From positions 1-64,000 of the forward strand of contig NZ_JACVBX010000002.1 of NCBI RefSeq assembly GCF_014852585.1: a DNA stretch of 64,000 bases, in the 5' to 3' direction. Both the position numbers and the translations under genes were made by a program. The notes under the pieces were generated by a model. It saw nothing but the letters and a program-made list of their open reading frames with translations. It ran no database searches and was not told the DNA's origin. This stretch comes from Pseudomonas sp. PDM18 (lineage in GTDB: Bacteria; Pseudomonadota; Gammaproteobacteria; Pseudomonadales; Pseudomonadaceae). The number at the start of each line of letters is the position of its first letter. Within the stretch, counting starts at the first letter, position 1. Shown in pieces: positions 57,354 through 64,000 of this stretch.

Positions 57354-59795
57354 ATGCTCATCAACGCCGCCCACCACTTCTTCGATCACAGCCGTCATAC
57401 CCTCAAGGTCAGGGACGTCGATGCGCCGCTCGATATCCTGGCCTTCAGCGGCGATGAAGCCCTCAGCCAGCCCTTCACCTACCGCATCGAATTCACCAGT
57501 ACCCACCGCGATCTGCCTGCCGACACCTTCCTTTGCAAGGACGCCAGCTTCAGCCTGCGCGCGCCGCCCGAGCAATTGGGCATCCCCGGCTATACGCCGC
57601 CAATCGCTCCGCCCTTGCGCACGCTGTACGGCACGATCAGCCGCTTTTCCCTGCTGTCCATGTCAAGGGACGAATCCCGCTATGAGGTGACTTTCGTACC
57701 CCGCCTGACGCTGCTGGGCCTCGCCCGCCAGTACCGCATTTACCAGAACCAGAGCGTGCCGGAGATCGTCGAGCAGGTGCTGCGCCGTAACGACTTCGAA
57801 GGGCAGGATTTCCTCTTCGAACTGACCCGCGAGTATCCGCAACGCGAGCAGGTGATGCAGTACGGCGAGGATGATCTCGCCTTCATCCAGCGCCTGACGG
57901 CCGAAGTGGGCATCTGGTATCGCTTCTCGATGAACCCGGAGCTACGCATCGAGACGGTGGAGTTCCACGACGACCAGCGTCATTACCTGCCCGCGTCGCC
58001 CTTGCCATTGCGCCCGCTATCGTCGCTGGAATCCAGCGGCCGGGACGCCGTCTGGAGCCTGCAGAGCGGCCATGGACTGGTCATGCAACGAGTCAGCAAT
58101 CGTGCCTACGACTACCGTGACGCTGGCGCTCAACTGGACGCCAGCGTCGACCTGCTCAAATCGCCGAAAACCACCTACGGCGAGGCCTACCTCTACGGCG
58201 AGCCGCATCAGACGCTGGGCGATGCCTACGCCCAGGATGAAGATCTGGAAAGCGAGAGCGGCTACTTCTACGCGCGCCTTGCCCACGAACGCTACCTCAA
58301 TGCGCGCACGCGCCTGACCGGTTTCACCAGCAGTCCTACACTCCTTCCCGGACAGATAGTGAAACTCGACGGCGTAGGCAAACACTTCGCGCCGGGCGCG
58401 GTCATTATCCACATGCACAGCAGCGCCGCCCGCGACCGCAGCTTCGAGGTGCAGTTCGAGGCCATCCCCTACGACGAGCAGGTTTGCTTCCGCCCCGAAG
58501 TGCCGGCCAAACCGGTGATCGCCGGCACCCTTCCGGCCCGCGTCACCAGCCCCGAGCCGAACGACCTGTACGGTCACATCGACATGCAAGGCCGCTACAA
58601 GTGCCACTTCCTGTTCGACAGAGATACGTGGCCTGCCGGACGCGAATCACTCTGGCTCCGCCTGGCGCGCCCCTATAGTGGCGACACATATGGGATGCAC
58701 TTCCCATTGGTCCAAGGCACCGAAGTGCGCATCGCCTTCGAAAACGGCGATCCCGACCGCCCCTACATCGCCCACGCCATCCACGACAGCCAGCACCCCG
58801 ACCACGTCACCCTGAAGAACTACAAGCGCAACGTCCTGCGCACACCGGCTAACAACAAGCTGCGCATGGACGATTCGCGCGGAAAAGAGCACATCAAGCT
58901 GTCCACCGAACACAGTGGCAAGAGCCAGCTGAATCTCGGGCATCTGGTCGATGCGCAACGGCAGCAGCGCGGCGAAGGCTTCGAACTGCACACCGATGAC
59001 TGGGGCGCAGTGCGCGCCGGCAAGGGCGTGTTCATCAGTGCCGACGTGCAGCCCGGCGCGCAGGGTCCGGTATTGGCCATGCAGGAAGCTATCGCCCGCC
59101 TGGAGCAGGCCGGCGACGAGATGCAGAAGCTCTCCAGCGATGCCGAGACCGTCAAGGTCGATCCGGCCAACGTGCTTGCGCAGATCGCGTTCATGAACGA
59201 ACAACTCGACCAGATCGAAGGCGCCGTCGCCTTGCTTAGCGCTCCGCAAGGCATCGCCCTCACCAGCGGCAATCACCTGCAGCTGGCCGCACAACAGAAC
59301 CTGATCGCCAACGCAGGTGGCGGCATGGACGTCAGCGTGGTCAAGCGCCTTACCGCCGCCGTCGGCCAGAACATCAGCGTCTTCGTGCGCAAACTGGGCA
59401 TGAAGTTCTTCGCCAACCAGGGACCGGTCAGCATCCAGGCACAGAACGACCGCATGGAACTGCTAGCCCGCCAGGGGCTGGACATCGTCAGCACCGAAGA
59501 CGAAGTCCATATCACCGCTAGAAAGAAGGTCACCTTTAACGCTGGCGGTACCTACATCACCCTCGACCCGCACCGCATCGAGCTGGGCACCAAGGGGGAT
59601 TTCAACATCAAGGCGGCGCATTTCTCGCTGCTTGGGCCTGCGAAGTTGCCAGCGGAATTCGTCACTCTTCCAGCGCGTCAAGCCGATATGGCGCCCCCAG
59701 CCCTGCTCAAACAGGCCGATCTGTTCCGCAGTACACGCGCTGGTGTGTGTGAAGTCTGCGAGGCCGCGCGCAAGCGTCAGAAGGGTGACGCATGA
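57354..59795 (+). CDS. Type VI secretion tip protein VgrG (TssI)
   Basis: The 813-residue spike protein has an N-terminal gp27/gp44-like base (LDILAFSGDEALSQPFTYRIEFTS; MQYGEDDLAFIQRLTAEVGIWYRF), a gp5 OB-fold (PNDLYGHIDMQGRYKCHFLFDR; HFPLVQGTEVRIAFENGDPDRPYIAHAIHDSQHP), a DUF2345 beta-helix (about residues 560–790) and a short Cys-containing tail (CEVCEAARKR). The start at 57354 matches the family N terminus; ATG 57324 is an alternative. It caps the T6SS spike and carries the effector. No hcp or other T6SS core gene is in the window, so this is an orphan vgrG module. Confidence 0.92.
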   Translation: MLINAAHHFFDHSRHTLKVRDVDAPLDILAFSGDEALSQPFTYRIEFTSTHRDLPADTFLCKDASFSLRAPPEQLGIPGYTPPIAPPLRTLYGTISRFSLLSMSRDESRYEVTFVPRLTLLGLARQYRIYQNQSVPEIVEQVLRRNDFEGQDFLFELTREYPQREQVMQYGEDDLAFIQRLTAEVGIWYRFSMNPELRIETVEFHDDQRHYLPASPLPLRPLSSLESSGRDAVWSLQSGHGLVMQRVSNRAYDYRDAGAQLDASVDLLKSPKTTYGEAYLYGEPHQTLGDAYAQDEDLESESGYFYARLAHERYLNARTRLTGFTSSPTLLPGQIVKLDGVGKHFAPGAVIIHMHSSAARDRSFEVQFEAIPYDEQVCFRPEVPAKPVIAGTLPARVTSPEPNDLYGHIDMQGRYKCHFLFDRDTWPAGRESLWLRLARPYSGDTYGMHFPLVQGTEVRIAFENGDPDRPYIAHAIHDSQHPDHVTLKNYKRNVLRTPANNKLRMDDSRGKEHIKLSTEHSGKSQLNLGHLVDAQRQQRGEGFELHTDDWGAVRAGKGVFISADVQPGAQGPVLAMQEAIARLEQAGDEMQKLSSDAETVKVDPANVLAQIAFMNEQLDQIEGAVALLSAPQGIALTSGNHLQLAAQQNLIANAGGGMDVSVVKRLTAAVGQNISVFVRKLGMKFFANQGPVSIQAQNDRMELLARQGLDIVSTEDEVHITARKKVTFNAGGTYITLDPHRIELGTKGDFNIKAAHFSLLGPAKLPAEFVTLPARQADMAPPALLKQADLFRSTRAGVCEVCEAARKRQKGDA

Positions 59796-60352
59796 ATACT
59801 CTCCCGAACGAAAGCGGCTGCCTGCTCTTCGACGGAGCACGCTATCCAGATGTCTTTGCCTGGCTGAAGCGCCATTGGGCCATGCACAAGGCTTATCCGT
59901 TGTTCTACGAAACCAGCTATGACGCCATCGCCGACACGGGGCCCATTCTCCTGGCGGCGCCAGTGGGCGAAAGGGTGCACGAGGCCTGGAAACAGGGCAG
60001 CGATTTCCCCGATGCACTTTGGCTGGAAACCACTGCTGCCGTGGAAGACCTGTGGCAACACCTGCAGCGTCGTTTACGCGTGTCAGCACCGGATGGACGA
60101 GAGCTCTGGTTGCGCCTGGGTGATGCCTTGCCGCTGCGCCATGCCTGGCAGGCCGGAGCCCTATGGCCGGAAGGGTTCTGGCACCAGGTTTCCCGCGTAT
60201 GGGCCCTGCATGAGCAGCAGCCCGTGTGCCTATGGCACAACCCAACTCCCGATCTGGATGCTGCCCCGAAGACAACGGGCCTGAGCGCCCAGATCACCCT
60301 CGATTGGCCATTGCTGCGTGCCCTGGGCGCCAACCCTGTTCTCCCGGAGTAA
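59792..60352 (+). CDS. DUF4123 T6SS effector adaptor/chaperone
   Basis: The 186-residue DUF4123 protein (VFAWLKRHWAMHKAYPLFYETSYDAIADTGPILLAAP…LRLGDALPLRHAWQA) belongs to the Tap-1/TEC adaptors that load a specific effector onto the VgrG encoded beside them. Its ATG overlaps the vgrG stop as ATGA, and the effector starts 6 bp after its own stop. The fixed order vgrG–adaptor–effector supports the role. Confidence 0.88.
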   Translation: MNTLPNESGCLLFDGARYPDVFAWLKRHWAMHKAYPLFYETSYDAIADTGPILLAAPVGERVHEAWKQGSDFPDALWLETTAAVEDLWQHLQRRLRVSAPDGRELWLRLGDALPLRHAWQAGALWPEGFWHQVSRVWALHEQQPVCLWHNPTPDLDAAPKTTGLSAQITLDWPLLRALGANPVLPE

Positions 60353-60357
60353 GCGCT

Positions 60358-63060
60358 GTGCACCAACAAGCACCAACTGACCTGAACGTAGCTGCCTGCC
60401 CCTTGCTGACCGCCATCCTGCCCCTGCGTTACGCCATCGGGCCGAGTGAGCAGCCCCTGGATGTCAGTGCCTACAACCTGCCGCAGCTGCAGGGCAGATT
60501 TCCAGACCTTGGCCCCCGCGTGAAGCCGCTCACGGAGGAGGGCCGCAACCTCAACTACACCGCACGCCTGCTGCGCGATGGCTGGCTTTACCTATGGCAC
60601 AAGAACGCCCTGGCCGAATACCGCGTCGAACGTGCGCAACTGGGCCAGACCGACCGTGGTGGACGAGCCATCGACACCCGCACCAAGCCTTACCTGATCT
60701 GCTTCGCCGGGGAGCCCGCCAGCCTGGTCTGGTCGCCAGTCCAATGGAGTGACGCGCAGTTTCTCAGCGCGCGGGAAAGGCCCGAGGTGCGTCAGCGCAT
60801 CATGCGTGACATCACGCCCGGCGCCGCGCCCTATGGCGGCCAGGTTGCCGGCTTCAAGGAGAACATCGCCGACTACCACGAGCCGGAGTACTACGACTGG
60901 ACGGACCCAGAACACTACGTGCCCGACAGGCTCAAACTGCTCAGGAACATGCGTGAATGCGAGCAACAGGCCTACGTCATCATCGATGATCCCTGGGGAG
61001 TACAGCTCGACCTGGCCAAACTGATGCGCCTGAGCCAACAAGCCGCCCAGGATATCCGTCAGATTCGCGGAGAGGACTGGCACATCGCCGGACTGATCCG
61101 CTCCCTCGCCGAGCATGATCCGAAGACGGCCCGCGACCTGCCGGCGATGACCGACTATCCACGCCTGGAGCGTACCTGGGCCGAACAGCAACAGGCCGAG
61201 GAGCGCCACGAACAGGCCCTGCGCCAGCTTGGCCAGATCTGGGCAGACGGGTTCGCCACCCTTGCCGGGCAGGGCCCGCAGAGCCTCGATTCGGCCTGTG
61301 GGCACTTCGATATCACCCGGGAGGAGGCCCGCGAAGACCTGCAGGCCCACTTCGCCGCCGCGTGCCTTGGGCCGGCCTCCACCAGCCTGGGGCTCAAGGC
61401 CATCACCGAGGAACTGGGCCGCGAACATGGCGAGCACAAGCCCTGGCTGCTCTGGGCTGTGCTGGGGGTAACCCGACGCTTGGGCATTGGCGAGATCAAC
61501 AACCTGTTGGGCCTGCTCGATGGCGGTATCGGTGACGGCCCCGAGTTGCTGGCGGCCTTGCAGCGCTGGGCTCTGGGCCTCAACCGTGCCGCCGACAATC
61601 TTTTGCCGCATAGCGGCGACAGGCTCGGCGCCGCCGGCCAGACGTTGTTCAATGCCCTGGCGACCGTCTTCGCTGCCGGCGCGCCGCGCGCCAGCCAGGC
61701 CGCCAGCGCGGAAAGCCGCGCCGCCCAGCGTTATTTCAGCGCCGCCCTGGCGCGTGGCGGCCAGCGCCTGGCCGTGGCCAGCGTCAGCGCCGAGCAATAC
61801 GGCGAATGGCTCAGCCATACCCTGGGCACCCGCATGCCCGCCGCCAAGGCCCATGCGCCCGGCCGCATGGGCGTCACGCCACCTCGCCCCACGGGCTTGC
61901 CCTTTGTCTATCCCCTGGCAGCCAGCGCGGCGAAAAACCTGCCGCCTGTGCCCCCGCCATTGGGCGGCGGCCAACCGCTGAGCCGGCTGCTCAACCTCGA
62001 CAATCTCAAGGCGGCGCAGTTGAAGATTGTGCTGGTGGGGGCGGCGGGGGTGAATTTTGCCGTATCTGGAATTCAGCTTTATAAAAAACGCGATATGAAA
62101 AGTGGAGTCGCTGCTGCGGGTGGCTTTACAGGTGTAGTCACTGCTACTTCCGCCGTGTTCCAGAAACTGGCGGAAAGTAGTTGGGAGCAGGCGGTAACAA
62201 GCAGCGGTGCGACGTCCAAGTCTGCCAAGGAAACGCTTGCCACCGCCCTAGGGGCTGGCGCGTTAACTGCTTTTCTACAAGCTGCCACTGCTGCCTTCGA
62301 TGTACTGCTCTACGGTATGGATGCCCTGGAGGCCTACCTGGCCGGCGACTATGCCAGTGGCGGCATCCGGAGCGGACAGTCGGCGGCTTCGGGCTTGCTG
62401 GTGCGCAACAGCATGCAGCTGTACCGTGAATTGCGCGCCGCCCGGGCGGCGGTGCTGCTGGGTGAAGTACGAGCGTTGGAGGCCGGCCTGCGCGTCGCCC
62501 CGCACCTGGCCGCCAAGGGCCTGGCGCTGACCCTGATGGTAGTTGGCGGTGTGTTCCTCGACAGGTACGTGCAGCACACCCCGCTGGAAGCCTGGCTCAA
62601 GCAGAACCGCTTTGGCCGCAACCCGGCCGACTGGGCGGCGAACGGCCCGGCGACCCTGGACAGGCTCTACAGCATCCTGTTCCCGATCGGCCTCAGCCTG
62701 CACCGCCTCAATGAAACCCATCCCTACAGCGGAGACACCATTTCTTCCGTCTACCTGCTGCTGTACACCGGCGGCGCCTTCCTGCCCGACGACGCCCAAG
62801 TGGAATTTTCCGGAATGGAAGGCTGGGAATACCTGCCGGGCGTCGACTCGCAGTCCCGGCCGGTGATCTGGACGCTGCGCGACTTCGATGCCGTCATCAA
62901 TAGCGAGCTGAACTGGAAGGCCTACAAACCGCTGTATCGGCGCGTCTACCACCCGGAGGGCAAACGCACCCTGGCGGCGCTCACGGGCGTATTGCACTAC
63001 AGCCCGCAACCGGGCCTGGTACTGCCCCCGTTGGATGTGGAGGAACGTCTGTGGATCTGA
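60358..63060 (+). CDS. T6SS effector, VasX N-terminal-domain family, predicted membrane-active
   Basis: The 900-residue protein starts at GTG 60358 with GGAG upstream; the open frame extends further left without a start. The N terminus has the VasX/BTH_I2691-type region (CPLLTAILPLRYAIGPS…LDVSAYNLPQLQGRFPDLG…NYTARLLRDGWLYLWH). The C-terminal 350 residues hold several hydrophobic segments (about 555–575, 626–655, 721–737, 771–782, 797–810), in keeping with a colicin-like pore-former acting in target inner membranes. A stretch at 62075–62290 is less GC-rich than the surroundings. A membrane protein gene follows with a 10-nt overlap, the likely immunity gene. Confidence 0.8.
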   Translation: MHQQAPTDLNVAACPLLTAILPLRYAIGPSEQPLDVSAYNLPQLQGRFPDLGPRVKPLTEEGRNLNYTARLLRDGWLYLWHKNALAEYRVERAQLGQTDRGGRAIDTRTKPYLICFAGEPASLVWSPVQWSDAQFLSARERPEVRQRIMRDITPGAAPYGGQVAGFKENIADYHEPEYYDWTDPEHYVPDRLKLLRNMRECEQQAYVIIDDPWGVQLDLAKLMRLSQQAAQDIRQIRGEDWHIAGLIRSLAEHDPKTARDLPAMTDYPRLERTWAEQQQAEERHEQALRQLGQIWADGFATLAGQGPQSLDSACGHFDITREEAREDLQAHFAAACLGPASTSLGLKAITEELGREHGEHKPWLLWAVLGVTRRLGIGEINNLLGLLDGGIGDGPELLAALQRWALGLNRAADNLLPHSGDRLGAAGQTLFNALATVFAAGAPRASQAASAESRAAQRYFSAALARGGQRLAVASVSAEQYGEWLSHTLGTRMPAAKAHAPGRMGVTPPRPTGLPFVYPLAASAAKNLPPVPPPLGGGQPLSRLLNLDNLKAAQLKIVLVGAAGVNFAVSGIQLYKKRDMKSGVAAAGGFTGVVTATSAVFQKLAESSWEQAVTSSGATSKSAKETLATALGAGALTAFLQAATAAFDVLLYGMDALEAYLAGDYASGGIRSGQSAASGLLVRNSMQLYRELRAARAAVLLGEVRALEAGLRVAPHLAAKGLALTLMVVGGVFLDRYVQHTPLEAWLKQNRFGRNPADWAANGPATLDRLYSILFPIGLSLHRLNETHPYSGDTISSVYLLLYTGGAFLPDDAQVEFSGMEGWEYLPGVDSQSRPVIWTLRDFDAVINSELNWKAYKPLYRRVYHPEGKRTLAALTGVLHYSPQPGLVLPPLDVEERLWI

Positions 63061-64000
63061 ATGCATTGATGCAGCAGGCCTTGCTGCGCCACGGCAATAC
63101 TCCCGGCGTCATCCTCAAGGCCAATGAGCCCACCGGGCAGCAGCCGTGGGAAATGTTCGTTACCGAGGAACATACCGAGCACTACTTGGCACTGAAGGCG
63201 GGGGGGGAGACTTACCGAGGGATGCCTACGGGCGTGATGGGGTTTATCGCGCTGGGTATGTCGTTCTTTACAGTGCTATTCGCCTTGGATAGCGATTGGC
63301 AGAGCGCGGGGATGATGCTGACTTTTAGTCTGGCGCTGGTTGTCCCCGCCTTTCTCTGGGAAATCAGTCAACCGCTACCCTTGCCCATTCTGTTCAACCG
63401 CCGCACCCGCGAAATCTATTACGACCACGATGGCGAGCTGTACCACATGCCCTGGGACGAGGCACAGGCCGTGGCCTGTCAGTTCATGACCGTGGGGCCG
63501 CACAGTGGTGGCATGGATAACGCTACCCTGGAAACCGTGGTGCGGCGCTATGGCGATGCCGAGCAGGCGCTGTTCATATCCCTGGTTCCCCCCATGGGCC
63601 GGAGACTGGAAATGCAGCAGGGGCTGTGGGCCTGGTTGCAGGCGTATATGGACAACGGCCCTTGGTTTGATGAGAACGGCCAGCACAGCGAGTCAGATGC
63701 CCACGTCAAAGAAGCGGTGGAGATTGGGAAGTTCCGTCTGTCCGATAGCGCCGCACGTTATTGGCGGATTATCCGGGGCCAGGAATCCAATGGCATCAGT
63801 AAGAAGCCTCGCCTCACCGACTTCGTGATGCTTGTTTTATCCCTGATGCTGTTTCCGATTTTCAAGATTCAGGACCTTACCTATGCCGCCGCCAAACGCC
63901 GCTCCCGAGGCAACTGGCCGCCACTGGTCACGGAGCGCCTGCGCGCCGACGGCCCCACCACGCGGCTGATCGACCTGGAGCGCGAACAGGGGCTGAACGT
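63051..64000 (+). CDS. Membrane protein, probable immunity to the VasX-type effector (partial)
   Basis: The frame starts at GTG 63051, with GGAGGAA 6 nt upstream, inside the last codons of the effector, and is open to the right edge (316 residues seen). It has hydrophobic spans at about 60–80, 86–107 and 258–279 and the patterns FNRRTREIYYDHDGELYHMPWDEA and PPLVTERLRADGPTTRLIDL, which recall DUF6708-type proteins found beside T6SS effectors. Overlap with the effector and membrane location fit an immunity protein that blocks the pore. The family label is from memory; the end is outside the window. Confidence 0.65.
   Translation, partial: MDLNALMQQALLRHGNTPGVILKANEPTGQQPWEMFVTEEHTEHYLALKAGGETYRGMPTGVMGFIALGMSFFTVLFALDSDWQSAGMMLTFSLALVVPAFLWEISQPLPLPILFNRRTREIYYDHDGELYHMPWDEAQAVACQFMTVGPHSGGMDNATLETVVRRYGDAEQALFISLVPPMGRRLEMQQGLWAWLQAYMDNGPWFDENGQHSESDAHVKEAVEIGKFRLSDSAARYWRIIRGQESNGISKKPRLTDFVMLVLSLMLFPIFKIQDLTYAAAKRRSRGNWPPLVTERLRADGPTTRLIDLEREQGLN

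Overview
The window is GC-rich bacterial chromosome from a Pseudomonas, most likely the P. aeruginosa group or a close relative. The best evidence is a complete nfxB–mexC–mexD–oprJ efflux locus whose NfxB and MexC read as close homologues of the P. aeruginosa proteins. A chromosomal ampC, a czcRS/czcCBA metal-efflux locus, an OprD-family porin, cobF, metE and a DUF2790 protein agree with this. No rRNA, tRNA, CRISPR array, integrase or transposase was seen. The species call is inference from remembered protein families.

Layout. 1–14.8 kb is mixed housekeeping and stress content: the tail of a TolC-family protein, azlCD branched-chain amino-acid export, topoisomerase IB, an MpaB-type haem oxygenase with a divergent TetR regulator, an NDH-2-like flavoprotein divergent from an Rrf2 regulator (two matching 25-bp palindromes between them), a SleB-type hydrolase, an alpha/beta hydrolase, mgtC behind a long structured leader, an MBL-fold hydrolase, ampC without ampR, a small lipoprotein, an RlmN-like radical-SAM enzyme and an AraC regulator. 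15–25.6 kb is a nitrogen and amine catabolism block: gamma-glutamylpolyamine synthetase, gamma-glutamylputrescine-type oxidase and two PotF/SpuD-type binding proteins without permeases. An SnoaL–AraC fusion regulator follows, then a second FAD oxidase with a polar amino-acid ABC transporter and a divergent IclR regulator.

25.6–37.5 kb holds a seven-module hybrid histidine kinase paired with an HD-GYP response regulator, cobF, metE, an AraC regulator, a lone panB, a GNAT acetyltransferase and an SH3 membrane protein. 37.8–50.6 kb is the metal-resistance block (DUF2790, czcS, czcR, czcC, a 64-codon small ORF, czcB, czcA), a repeat-rich 0.9-kb gap, the OprD porin, a cupin, a second MgtC and a NIPSNAP protein. 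50.7–57.2 kb is oprJ–mexD–mexC and divergent nfxB. From 57.3 kb to the right edge is an orphan type VI secretion module: vgrG, a DUF4123 adaptor, a 900-residue VasX-type membrane effector and a membrane protein (truncated by the window) that is probably the immunity protein.

How parts work together. The czc and mex loci export metals and drugs across both membranes and, with ampC and the OprD porin, form an envelope-permeability set. The amine block imports and gamma-glutamylates polyamines and then oxidises the products. The VgrG module is a self-contained delivery cassette whose genes overlap or nearly abut. Intergenic gaps are seeded with at least seven copies of one palindromic repeat (GTAGGGCG…ATAAC…GTTAT…CGCC) and several copies of two other short families. 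The strongest leads for new biology are the mgtC leader RNA, the Rrf2 palindrome pair, the VasX-type effector/immunity cassette, the SnoaL–AraC fusion and the small ORF coupled to czcB.
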